Made by a program: the position numbers and the translations under genes
In this document: in pieces, positions 47,601-54,912 of the stretch
How the letters are laid out: each line of letters opens with the position of its first letter
How positions within the stretch are numbered: position 1 is the first letter of the stretch
Source: Ampelocalamus luodianensis
Lineage: Eukaryota; Streptophyta; Magnoliopsida; Poales; Poaceae
DNA length: 64,000 bases
Reading direction: 5' to 3'
Assembly: GCA_036346255.1 (NCBI GenBank)
Contig: CM070618.1
Location: forward strand, 74,906,428 to 74,970,427
The notes under the pieces: model-generated
What the model was told of the DNA's origin: nothing
The model's input: the letters and a program-made list of their open reading frames with translations, nothing else
Database searches by the model: none

Positions 47601-48079
47601 ATGTACAAAACATGGACTCAAACTAGATGTAACCACCAAGGCAGTAACCATAGTGCATAAATCCAGTACCAACACCCGATCACCCAAACAAGGCGCTACT
47701 CGAAAAGAAATCCTGAAGGTTGGGATTCCTAAAGGAAGAATCCCACCAAAAACCTGAGGGACAAAAACCTGAAAGGATGAAAAATTCAGCCAAGTAAGGT
47801 CCCTACTTTTAATCGGTCGTACGGAACCAGCCACTCACCGGACGGCGGGGGAGGAGGGGGCGGGAGGGAGGAGAGGTGCTCGAAGGCGGCCATGGCGGCG
47901 AGGTTCTGGGCCTCCTTGGTCGACCGCGCCGCGTCGTCCGGCGAGTGGAACTCGGCGCCGTTGACGGCGACGGTGGCGTGGATGAGGGGGGCGTGGTCCG
48001 GGCCCTCGCGCCGGTGGGTGTACTCCGGCGGCGCCCACCGCCGCTGGTGGCACAGCTCCTGCAGCCGCGACTTGAACAT
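28257..48079 (-). CDS. DRB: Double-stranded-RNA-binding protein with four dsRBDs (DRB family)
   Basis: Seven exons (all complement): 47839-48079, 39595-39842, 38741-39019, 38091-38310, 29499-29657, 28368-28826, 28257-28276. Every junction has GT-AG and matching phase (1,0,0,1,1,1). The joined frame is 1,626 nt, 541 residues plus TAA. Plant DRB proteins bind dsRNA and help Dicer-like enzymes or silencing complexes. dsRBDs fall at about residues 1-72, 84-155, 177-248 and 260-326, each with the alpha-beta-beta-beta-alpha pattern and a closing KEAxxxAA or [10 protein letters not shown] helix. The 330-541 tail is low complexity and probably disordered. Most plant DRBs have two dsRBDs; from memory, rice has a three-dsRBD pair named DRB7/DRB8, the likely relatives. 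Here the second and third are near-duplicates. The start is the first ATG of the GC-rich exon, at [15 protein letters not shown]. Confidence 0.88.
28586..28723. repeat. Perfect 69-bp tandem duplication in DRB exon 6
   Basis: Two consecutive 69-bp copies (28586-28654 and 28655-28723) with no difference seen by eye. In frame: 23 residues repeated at about 418-440 and 441-463. Confidence 0.9.
30055..30359. mobile_element. Tourist-like MITE (PIF/Harbinger type) in DRB intron 5' of exon 5
   Basis: 305 bp with inverted ends GGGTATCTCCAATAG and CTATTGGAGATGCTC, flanked on both sides by TAA (30052-30054 and 30360-30362), the 3-bp target duplication of Tourist elements. It contains a GAGACGA-type internal region and no coding capacity. 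Confidence 0.8.
30987..31152 (+). repeat. Copia A 5' LTR
   Basis: 166 bp. Contains a CT repeat, three GGCCCAT/GCCCATG phrases, a TATA-like CTACATATATCC and AATGAATAAGATG, a probable polyadenylation region. Ends CTCACA next to the PBS. Confidence 0.9.
31370..32358 (+). mobile_element. Foreign segment with gypsy polyprotein C-terminus in the copia A leader
   Basis: Absent from the related copia B leader. The first part (to about 31695) is an open frame with [20 protein letters not shown], a motif characteristic of the extreme C-terminus of plant Ty3/gypsy polyproteins. The rest looks like untranslated/LTR DNA of that element. A ~55-bp stretch of copia leader (around CTCTGCGCCGGGT and CCACCTCTCCGGAT) is present on both sides (31315-31369 and 32359-32413), so the segment interrupts a duplicated piece of leader. 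Confidence 0.6.
32935..33980 (+). pseudogene. Copia A gag and protease
   Basis: Starts at ATG 32935 ([20 protein letters not shown]). About 110 bp present in copia B is deleted at 33050, shifting the frame. Then [13 protein letters not shown] and [20 protein letters not shown] (UBN2/gag domain), a CCHC knuckle [14 protein letters not shown] near 33562-33605, and the protease motif [14 protein letters not shown] near 33800. Stops at 33488 and 33980. Confidence 0.8.
33987..35190 (+). pseudogene. Copia A integrase
   Basis: GAG-pre-integrase zinc domain ([11 protein letters not shown], then [15 protein letters not shown]), first catalytic region [13 protein letters not shown] and [14 protein letters not shown], then a frameshift near 34600; [11 protein letters not shown] and [20 protein letters not shown] lie in other frames. 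Broken. Confidence 0.8.
35207..36965 (+). pseudogene. Copia A reverse transcriptase and RNase H
   Basis: RT begins near [13 protein letters not shown], with [13 protein letters not shown] and [10 protein letters not shown], a frameshift near 35670, then [20 protein letters not shown]. The catalytic box that should read Y-V-D-D reads YVNN ([13 protein letters not shown]). RNase H has [20 protein letters not shown] and [20 protein letters not shown] (D and E residues partly kept), a stop at 36838 and the tail to about 36965. Confidence 0.82.
36985..37141 (+). repeat. Copia A 3' LTR
   Basis: 157 bp, same start TGTTAAGAG and end CTCACA, with clear substitutions and indels relative to the 5' LTR. 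Preceded by the polypurine tract. Confidence 0.9.
37142..38090. other. DRB intron sequence with a minisatellite
   Basis: Contains three imperfect copies of a GCTAGATTAC-TATTGTAT-AGCTAAATAT unit between about 37475 and 37620. ACCGGTTTT / CGGTTTTCCGG motifs follow at 37660-37780. No exon recognised; exon 4 joins exon 5 directly by phase. Confidence 0.5.
38091..38310 (-). CDS. DRB: DRB exon 4: dsRBD 4
   Basis: It encodes [40 protein letters not shown] and [15 protein letters not shown], the classical second-type plant dsRBD. Acceptor TTTTGTAG, donor A|GTAAGT, phase 1. Confidence 0.88.
38741..39019 (-). CDS. DRB: DRB exon 3: dsRBD 3, duplicate of exon 2
   Basis: Acceptor TTTTGTAG; 93 codons, phase 0 at both ends. 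It encodes [33 protein letters not shown] and the same [20 protein letters not shown] block as exon 2. Donor CCG|GTTGGT matches that of exon 2. Confidence 0.88.
39391..39558. mobile_element. hAT-like MITE in DRB intron 2
   Basis: 168 bp with inverted ends CATAGTTAC and GTAACTATG, flanked by the perfect 8-bp direct repeat AATTAAAC (39383-39390 and 39559-39566), the target length of hAT elements. It lies 36 bp from the donor side of exon 2 and is missing from the homologous intron 3, so it arrived after the exon duplication. Confidence 0.82.
39595..39842 (-). CDS. DRB: DRB exon 2: dsRBD 2
   Basis: Acceptor ATTGTAG at 39843-39849. It encodes [20 protein letters not shown], then [13 protein letters not shown] and [20 protein letters not shown]. 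Donor CTG|GTTGGT at 39594. Very similar to exon 3. Confidence 0.88.
40037..40195 (+). repeat. Copia B 5' LTR
   Basis: 159 bp, TGTTAAGAG to TTATTAACA, with CT repeat and TATA-like CTATATATATCC. Followed directly by TGGTATCAGAGC. Confidence 0.92.
40256..41017 (+). repeat. Copia B leader with internal duplication
   Basis: GC-rich untranslated leader. A ~110-bp block (AAGCTCGGAGCTCGCG..., CACCTGGAGGTCG twice, GCATCTGCTTCGACT) occurs twice, at about 40351-40462 and 40592-40697. The long open frames here are leader artefacts, not gag. Confidence 0.6.
41018..42500 (+). pseudogene. Copia B gag, zinc knuckle, protease and integrase zinc domain
   Basis: Starts at ATG 41018 ([14 protein letters not shown]). 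The gag part is disrupted by small losses between 41080 and 41450, then [20 protein letters not shown] is intact. CCHC knuckle [14 protein letters not shown] near 41735-41780, protease motif [14 protein letters not shown] near 41958, and [14 protein letters not shown] near 42390. A stop (TGA at 42496-42498) interrupts the frame just after the CTG of the CxxC pair. Confidence 0.82.
42501..43460 (+). pseudogene. Copia B integrase core (heavily frame-shifted)
   Basis: Pieces of the DDE core are readable in several frames: [21 protein letters not shown] in the wrong frame, [16 protein letters not shown], then [20 protein letters not shown]. Compared with element A, single bases are missing at many CAG and CTG positions. 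Confidence 0.75.
43500..44388 (+). CDS. Copia B reverse transcriptase (open, catalytic box intact)
   Basis: Uninterrupted frame with [89 protein letters not shown] and the catalytic [13 protein letters not shown], then FFLGIE-equivalent [11 protein letters not shown]. This is a complete copia RT domain. It belongs to a polyprotein interrupted on both sides, so no functional Pol is expected from this copy as sequenced. Confidence 0.82.
44389..45133 (+). pseudogene. Copia B RNase H
   Basis: The first half (44390-44830) is scrambled by small losses; the second half (44852-45133) reads cleanly with [34 protein letters not shown] and [20 protein letters not shown], the RNase H C-terminal region of copia Pol, ending at the stop before the polypurine tract. 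Confidence 0.78.
45147..45309 (+). repeat. Copia B 3' LTR
   Basis: 163 bp. Nearly identical to the 5' copy: two substitutions and two extra CT units. Confidence 0.92.
45310..46111. other. DRB intron 1 sequence
   Basis: AT-rich intronic DNA. No exon, element boundary or RNA gene recognised. Confidence 0.5.
46112..47216. mobile_element. Putative non-autonomous DNA element in DRB intron 1
   Basis: Left end AGGGTGTGTGGGTGTG, then TTTGGTTCG. The reverse complement of the right end reads AGGGTGTGGTTGGTTGGG. These AGGGTGTG...TTGGTT termini are common in non-autonomous grass DNA elements. The centre (46290-46990) is GC-rich and proline-coding in several frames, perhaps a captured gene piece. A clear target duplication is not seen. 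Confidence 0.45.
47839..48079 (-). CDS. DRB: DRB exon 1: dsRBD 1 and start codon
   Basis: 80 codons plus one base, GC-rich. It encodes [31 protein letters not shown], then VAVNGAEF and [17 protein letters not shown], a complete dsRBD ending in a polyproline run. Donor CCG|GTGAGT. Phase 1 joins the AT of exon 2 to make an Asp codon. Confidence 0.88.
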
Positions 48080-48300
48080 TCTCGCGATCGATCGGGTCGG
48101 GAGTCTCTTCCTGTGGAATTCTCTCGCTGGGGCTCTTCACTGCTTAATTCCGATTCACATTGATTCACGTCTATCGGGTGTTTCTCTCGCTCGTCTCGCT
48201 CCTTTCCTTTGCTTCTCTGCGTGTCCGTGGCTCTCCACGCCTTCTTGCCTTCCTTTTGGCTTCTGTTAAGTGCGGTCTCAGGTGGGCAGTTCACCTCCGT
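48080..48300 (-). promoter_or_regulatory. DRB 5' UTR / proximal promoter
   Basis: DNA immediately upstream of the DRB start codon, with CT-rich minus-strand composition and no repeat signature up to about 48290. No TATA box was convincingly placed. Confidence 0.35.
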
Positions 48301-49500
48301 ACCGAACCGGAAAAAACCGAACAGTATCGGTTTGAGGTTTTAAAAAATATGTTTTTTTTAATTCGGTTTTTCGGTAAAAACCATCTAAAAACCAAAATTT
48401 GTTGCAAGCGGAGAAGAGGACGGTGATGCCACCGCCCGCACCGCGGTGCCCGGCGGCGAGGCGGGCGGTGAGGATGAGTTGGAGGAGGATATCCGGGAAT
48501 GCGTGGCGCGAGACGGAGGGGAGAAGGGAGGAAAGGAGCTTGAAGGAGCGGCGCGGGGGAGGGAGTGGAGGAGGAGGGCGAAGGGGAGCGACAGGGAAAG
48601 GGAGAGGAGGAGGGCGGCGAGGAGGCCGTGGGGCACCTGGGGCGGGCCGAGGAGTAGGAGAAGGTGGGAGAGGCGGGGTGGGGTGATCTGGGGGAGGAAG
48701 TAGGAAAGGGAGGCGATGAGGAGGAGAGGTGGGAGTAGAGGGCATTGAGCGTCGAGACGACGATGCTGCCGCCCACACTATGGCGCCCGGCGGCGAGGCA
48801 GGCTGTCAAGATGAGGTGGAGGAGGAGCACAAAGGAGCAGTGCGGGGGGAGGGAGTGGAGGAGGAGGGCGAAGGGGAGAGGCGGGGAGGGGAAGGGAGGA
48901 CCCGGAGGAGGGCGACAAGCCAGCGAGGAGGACGTGGGGGAGGAAGTGAGTGACTAGGAGAGGGAGGTGGTGGTGGGGAGAGGCGAGGAGGAGTGATGGG
49001 TGGTGACAAAGAGGAAGTAGGAGAGGAAAGTGGCGGTTGGACGGCTGGTGGTGATGTGGTCACCGTGGTGTCTCTGCCTTGTATGTTTGTGTGAGGACCG
49101 AGAAAAACCGAAGAAGCCCTAGGCTCCCATGGGCCATGAGGCGCATCAAGCCAATTGGGCCGACCAGGCCAATCTAGGCTGCTAGCCCAACCAACGGATG
49201 GTGTTTATCAATTATCACTAGACAGAGTTCCTACACGTTGAATCAACGTTGTTTGCTGTCGGTTGTTTTTTAGTGTCCCTAGTTATTGCTAATTTGTTAT
49301 CGCACTAAAAAGTTGTCATATCTTTACATAATTCATGTAAACTTTGATAAATATGGTATTTATCAATACCGAACCGAAATAAAGTGGTATTTACCGATAC
49401 CGAACCGTATTTTAAATAATATTGTATTACCGAATTAACACTACCGTATTACTTAACTGTATTTACCAAAAAAAAACCGAATGAATAGCCCTAGTCTCAG
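48300..49500. repeat. Repeat region with GC-rich tandem duplication
   Basis: The outer parts carry ACCGAAAAACCGA / CGGTTTTTCGG motifs (48298-48400 and 49370-49490), and the centre is purine-rich. Two direct copies of a ~200-280-bp block start at about 48417 and 48753; both contain GCCCGGCGGCGAGGC and GGGAGGGAGTGGAGGAGG. The large open frames on both strands are compositional. Confidence 0.55.
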
Positions 49501-49676
49501 GTAAAGTGAGGAGATTTTGGGATTTATTGGGGTAGGGTGAGAGGATCCTCTGGGCCGAGGGCCTAGGGGTGGGGTCCCGAGAAGGCCGTATGGTAAGACC
49601 ACCTTCATGTGGATCCGGATTCTACGCTCTTACTACATAGAAACTATTTAAACAATATTTTAAGTCTACGTGAACT

Positions 49677-50990
49677 AGGGGTGTCAACGGATCAAATTCG
49701 TATCGAATAATGGTCTTCTCATATTCGTATTTTTCTAAATGAATATGAATACAAATTCAGATATTATTGAATACAAATATGAATCAAATGTTGTAACGAA
49801 TACAAATCGAATACCTACTTAATTCGTACAAATTCGGATATCCTCATAACTTACGTAATGACAAGATATTTGTGATACTTTATTCTCGTACATATCACAT
49901 TTAATCATTATAGTTTATCTATTTCACCTAAGAACATGAATTCACATTAAACTAGAAATACTCATCCAACTAATTAGCCATATTGTAATAAGGTATGTAT
50001 ATTATTTCATCGAATTCGAATACAAATACGAATAGTGCAGATAAGTAACATTTCGGATGGCAAAAGTCCATACAATATTCATATCCATATTTTCTTTATG
50101 CAAATACGAATACAAAAACGAATAGAAGAGAAATTGTTAATCGAATGAAAAAAATATAAACCACATTCGTATCCTATCGAATACGGTAGTATAATAAAAT
50201 GAATAATTCATATCCGATTGACCCCCAATGCGAACAGTGCTCGTCAGTAGCACTGCAGTGAATACTGTAGAAACAGTGTATGCCTACTTTAGCGGAAATA
50301 TATTGTATCATTTGGTACTATAGCGCTCGATCTAGACCGTTCATTTTGGATCGGATGGTAGAGACAATGGCCTAATGCATATCATTGTGCCCCTCTGCAT
50401 TAGCATGTGCTAATACAGAGGATCCGCTTCCCTGGTTCCCCTTCAAGCAGGGTGTTCACGGTTTACACTACGGTGTCAACGGATGGAATACTAATCGAAT
50501 AGTGGTCTTTCCGTATTCGTATGTTCTAAACGAATAAGAATATGAATTCAAATATTATCGAATATGAATAAAAATTAAATGTTATAACGAATACGAATCG
50601 AATACTCACTCAATTCGGTCGAATTCGAATATCCTTATAACTTATGTAATGGCAAGATATTTATGATAATTTACCATCGTATATAGCACACTTAATCGTT
50701 CTAGTTTATCTATTTCACATAAAAACGTGAATTCATATTAAACTAAAAATACTCATCCAACTAAATAACCATACTGCAATAAAATATGTATATTGTTTTA
50801 TTGAATTCTAATACTAATACAAATAGTGCGGATAAAATAACATTTCAGATGACAAAAGTTTGTACATATTCATATCCATATTTTTTATACGAATACGAAT
50901 AAAGGAGGAATTGTTAATTGGATGAATAAAATCTAAACTATATTTGTATATATAGCATAGTCGAATAAAACATATAATATCCCTTGTTTA
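49677..50990. repeat. Two direct copies of an AT-rich ~530-bp repeat
   Basis: Copy 1 (about 49677-50228) and copy 2 (about 50463-50985) both start GTGTCAACGGAT, share AATCGAATA-TGGTCTT and TTTATCTATTTCAC, and consist of GAATACGAAT-type pieces. Between them (about 50230-50450) lies a different dispersed repeat that also occurs near 18220-18360. Confidence 0.7.
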
Positions 50991-51000
50991 ACCCACCTAA

Positions 51001-51301
51001 GGGCATGTACAATGGTACAGACAGATATTGTCTATAGCAACTCTCAATGTCACATGTAGACAGCACTAAAGTCAGCTCATACAATGAGTTATCTTTTTAC
51101 TTGTCTTTATAGATCTCGTAATCTTTTAATGCTTTCATGGACCTAAGAAATGTGGTTGGATAACCTCGGTTCTAGTGATACAGTTGGCTACAGGATTGTA
51201 GACATCATATTTCTCTCTCTTTATTCTCTTTTATCCACATCAGCTTAAATCCTACGTGGCAGAGACTATAGACAACTGATGTAAGCCCATTGTACATGAC
51301 C
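51001..51301. mobile_element. Tourist-like MITE (PIF/Harbinger type)
   Basis: 301 bp with inverted ends GGGCATGTACAATGG and CCATTGTACATGACC, flanked by TAA on both sides (50998-51000 and 51302-51304). The subtermini carry TAGACA / TGTCTA motifs. Same superfamily as the MITE at 30055-30359, different family. Confidence 0.82.
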
Positions 51302-51304
51302 TAA

Positions 51305-52877
51305 CCAACCCAGATCAAATCGGCTTTGCAGCTTGTGTACGACCCTAGTTTTTATTGAGAAACCGTCGCTGGCAGTCCAGTCCGATCGACCACCTCGTAG
51401 AGAATAGCACACACAAGTACAGAAAGTAAAAGAGAAACAAAGATATGTGGGGACTTCTTCTTTATTCCTCTTCTATAAAAACTTCTGTACAATGATTGAG
51501 AGGACCCCCTATATATAGACTAAAGAGATGAGGAACCCATCATGGCCCAAGGTCGACCAGCTCAGGCCCAAGTTTCCCAACAGTTTTAACATGCATAAAT
51601 TGGTGAACCCATTTCAGTTCGTGAGGAATTGGGCTCATGTGCAAATTACAAAACTCGGCAGCATGCATGGAGCGACTGGAGGCCGAGCGATGGGAGCACC
51701 AGAAACAAGAGTGACAAGTGTGCGGCGTGTGGTGGATGGCGACACCAGGGTGAGGAAAGGAGCGGCACCCAGCCGGAGTGAGGAGTTGCGGCGGTCGACC
51801 GAAGTGAGGAGGCACCGTGAGTGAGGAGCAACGACGGGCTGTTCTTGACTACAGTGGAAAAGAGGTTGCGTTTAGGGCGGGAGAATCAGGGATGGAGAGG
51901 TTGTGTGGGTCTGTAGCTTTGTGCGATGTGAATATGCGATTAGGGGATCGGAAGACGAGGAAAAAATTCAGCGGAGGAGGGCCTCACCCAAGGCCCCCAT
52001 CCGTCTATCCATTCAGGTGATTGAAGCGAGATCAGCGGTGATGGGGGAGAGCTGTTATGGTCCTAGATGATCACTTTGATACCAGGGATGAAGACATGGG
52101 AGACTAGTTTGTTCATCACAGTTATTTAGCTACTTCTTTGCCTTGTAGGGTAGAACTATTATGGTCCTGGATGATCACTTGATACCAGGGACGGGGATAG
52201 GGGAGACTAGTGGGAGCCCTGATCTCCCTCATGGTTGATGAAGTTCTCTATATAGTTCTTAGTTTGTTCATGTAAAACAGCAAACTCACGATGAGGCCCC
52301 CCAGCGAATTTGCTTTCGGAAGACGAAGAAGATGCGATGTTGCTGCTATTCCGTGGGTTGGATAGGTAGGTCGATGGGGTCTTAGGCCATATAACTTGTA
52401 GACTTTTGGCCCAAACCCGTCTAAACCATTTAACCAGCTCAACCAAATCCATGTAACTTTGGTCAATTGCGGGTTGGTTTAGGTTTTTAGGCTTTCAACC
52501 CAACCCGCCTGGAACCGTTTTTGTTCAGCCCTACATTTGGCTCCAACAGCGGTTGGCATGCACAAGTTTAGGTGTCTACTATGCTATGTAAAAGTAATTG
52601 TGTGGAAAATCTGTTTCGCTGAGGAGAGAAAATTGTACGGAGAAATCATACATGTCATATACAACATGAGAGAACTCTTGTGGATATGACCTATGAGAGG
52701 GAGAGGGAAAAGAGGCGAGGCAAGGTTTTTGTGGTTGATTATGCTAGATGGGTTTCTAAGGAGAAAAGCAAGAGGGGGAGTGGTGAGTGTAAAAGAAAAA
52801 ACCATAGAAGCTCCCGCTACTAGTGCCGATGCACTGGTGATGCTTTCCGTGTCAAACAAAAGTTAGACTATAAGTTG

Positions 52878-52913
<36 letters not shown>

Positions 52914-53184
52914 CATGATGTTTTCACATTGCCACACCAAGAAAAAAAAAACAATTCCAATTTTAACAACCAAATAATTGTAGATTCGGTGAAAACCATA
53001 CCATACCCGTAAAGAAATATCCCAGATTTATTACACAATAATAGCAAAATGACAACAACTCGATAATTAACAACCAAAAGGAACCCAAACGGAACAAGAA
53101 CAACATAGAGAGGGCACATGAACATGTGGAAAGGGTGTAAGAGGGAAGATAGTGCACCTTGAGTCTCTCTACCTAGATGGTTGA
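51305..53184. other. Intergenic DNA, LTR-like fragment and small duplication
   Basis: No host gene recognised. 51340-51545 read on the minus strand has a TATATATAGGGGG box and later AATAAAGAAG, which suggests an isolated retrotransposon LTR. TATGGTCCT(A/G)GATGATCACTT and ATACCAGGGA occur twice, at about 52057-52107 and 52149-52200. A (TA)n run lies at 52879-52912. Confidence 0.45.
52879..52912. repeat. (TA)n microsatellite
   Basis: Uninterrupted TA repeat of 17 units. Confidence 0.9.
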
Positions 53185-54136
53185 TGGCAGACCCAGAATT
53201 TTCAAAATGGGTGTTCGAAGTTACAAAAATATTGTTCAATGCAAAGCATAAATATGCACAATAGTAAAAATCAAAGTACAAATTATTCGTACCGATGACA
53301 ACATCTCAAGTAATTTAGCAAAATTAAAAAAATAATCAAGAAAACTACAATTTAACTCAATTTCCTTCGTGCCTTTCAAATTGACAAACTTCTTTATTTT
53401 TTTTGAAGTTCTGATATTTACATTTCACAAAAAAGACAAGATTTACCAATCACAATTTAAATTGACACAAACAAAATTGCTGATTTGGGCTTTTGGGTTT
53501 GCTCTTTGCTGGTTTGGGAGTTGAGGATCTAGCAATTCGAATTGAACCCACATCTACGCTGTTGAGAATTTGGGTACCGTGGCCTTCTTACCGGGAGCCG
53601 CCGAGTCGTCGTTGCTAGCCGCAAACCCATAGGGCTCCCCGCTCGACGGTCGCCCCGTCCCGCTCTGACATTTGGCGGTCCAACGGTAATGGCCCGCTCG
53701 GTGGCAGGCGCCCGACCCTGCTCCTTCGACCTGCCGCCGCGCGCCGCCGCCACGTTTGGTCGTCGTGGTCACGCTGCTGCATCAAGAATGAGGGAGAGAT
53801 ATGAGAGTCGGTTGCTATTTGTTGATTGTTAGGGCGAGAGGGAGGGAGATGAGGGGGAATGACTTGTTGTGGCTGGGTCAAATGGTGCAATACCCAAAGG
53901 GCAAAGGCTAAAAGGTGTGTGACCATGGACCGACCATCACATGGGTCACTTTGAGGTTGTGGGGCGCCGGAGTGAGATGTGGTTTGATGAGATAAGAGGA
54001 AGTTGTGGTCTGGTTGGCCCAATTAAGAGTATATTTCATTATATATATAATACACATACTATACTATGGATTTGTTTTGCAAAAATTAATAAGTGTCCGG
54101 CTGAACACCCATGAACCTAAGAGGAACCGCCCCTGA
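53185..54136. mobile_element. Possible degraded DNA transposon with inverted ends
   Basis: Left GGCAGACCCAGAATTTT followed by GGGTGTTCGAA; the reverse complement of the right end has GGGGCGGTTCC followed by ATGGGTGTTCAGCC. Such GGCGGA(C/T)CC...GGGTGTTC ends recur in grass genomes. The ends are diverged and no target duplication is evident. Confidence 0.35.
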
Positions 54137-54208
54137 GGTTGAAGTGGATGCGATGTACCCTCCAAGTGTGTCACCGCACCACCTTAGTTGCATTCTTGGT
54201 TGGATTGA

Positions 54209-54311
<103 letters not shown>

Positions 54312-54912
54312 CCACACGCCTCACCGGATCACCCTTCAAAGACCAGAAGGGACAGAGAACACCTTGGAGAGGGTGGGGGAGGTGAGGGCTTGGTAAGAAG
54401 AGGGACGAGCGGAATGGGGAATGAAGGCAAGTGGGAACAAAAAGGAGGGGTAACAACGGTGGGGACATAACCCTAACACTTATTTCCTATATACATGTGT
54501 CCAACTTTACCCCCTCCTGCACACACGTTTTTAGCTCCTGCCCACCCGTGCCGGCCTAGCCAAGCTTCCAAAAAATAGATTCGGTTAGCATTTTTTGGCA
54601 CATTGGTCGAGGCCTCTTTTGGCATCCCACCGGTTTTGCCTAGAACCTTGTCCAGCTAACCAAACACCTGCCCTACAAACACGCCCTAAATTCATTAGAA
54701 ACTTCTGTCTCAAAAGTTTTTTTTAAAAAAACACACAGGAGACCCTTAACCCACCGTAGCTTAAAAATTGAGACCGAGTGGCAAACCAGGTTGGCGGCCG
54801 GCCAGTAAAATGAACTAGAGCTCACGACAAGTCCCGGCTTGAGCGTAGGTCTGACAATCCTAGTGAAATCAGGCCAGAGATTATTTTAGCTCAAATTTTT
54901 CTTTAATCATGT

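Noticed and set aside
48278..48953. Pro/Ser-rich and Gly/Arg-rich frames on both strands
   Set aside because: Explained by the purine-rich tandem duplication.
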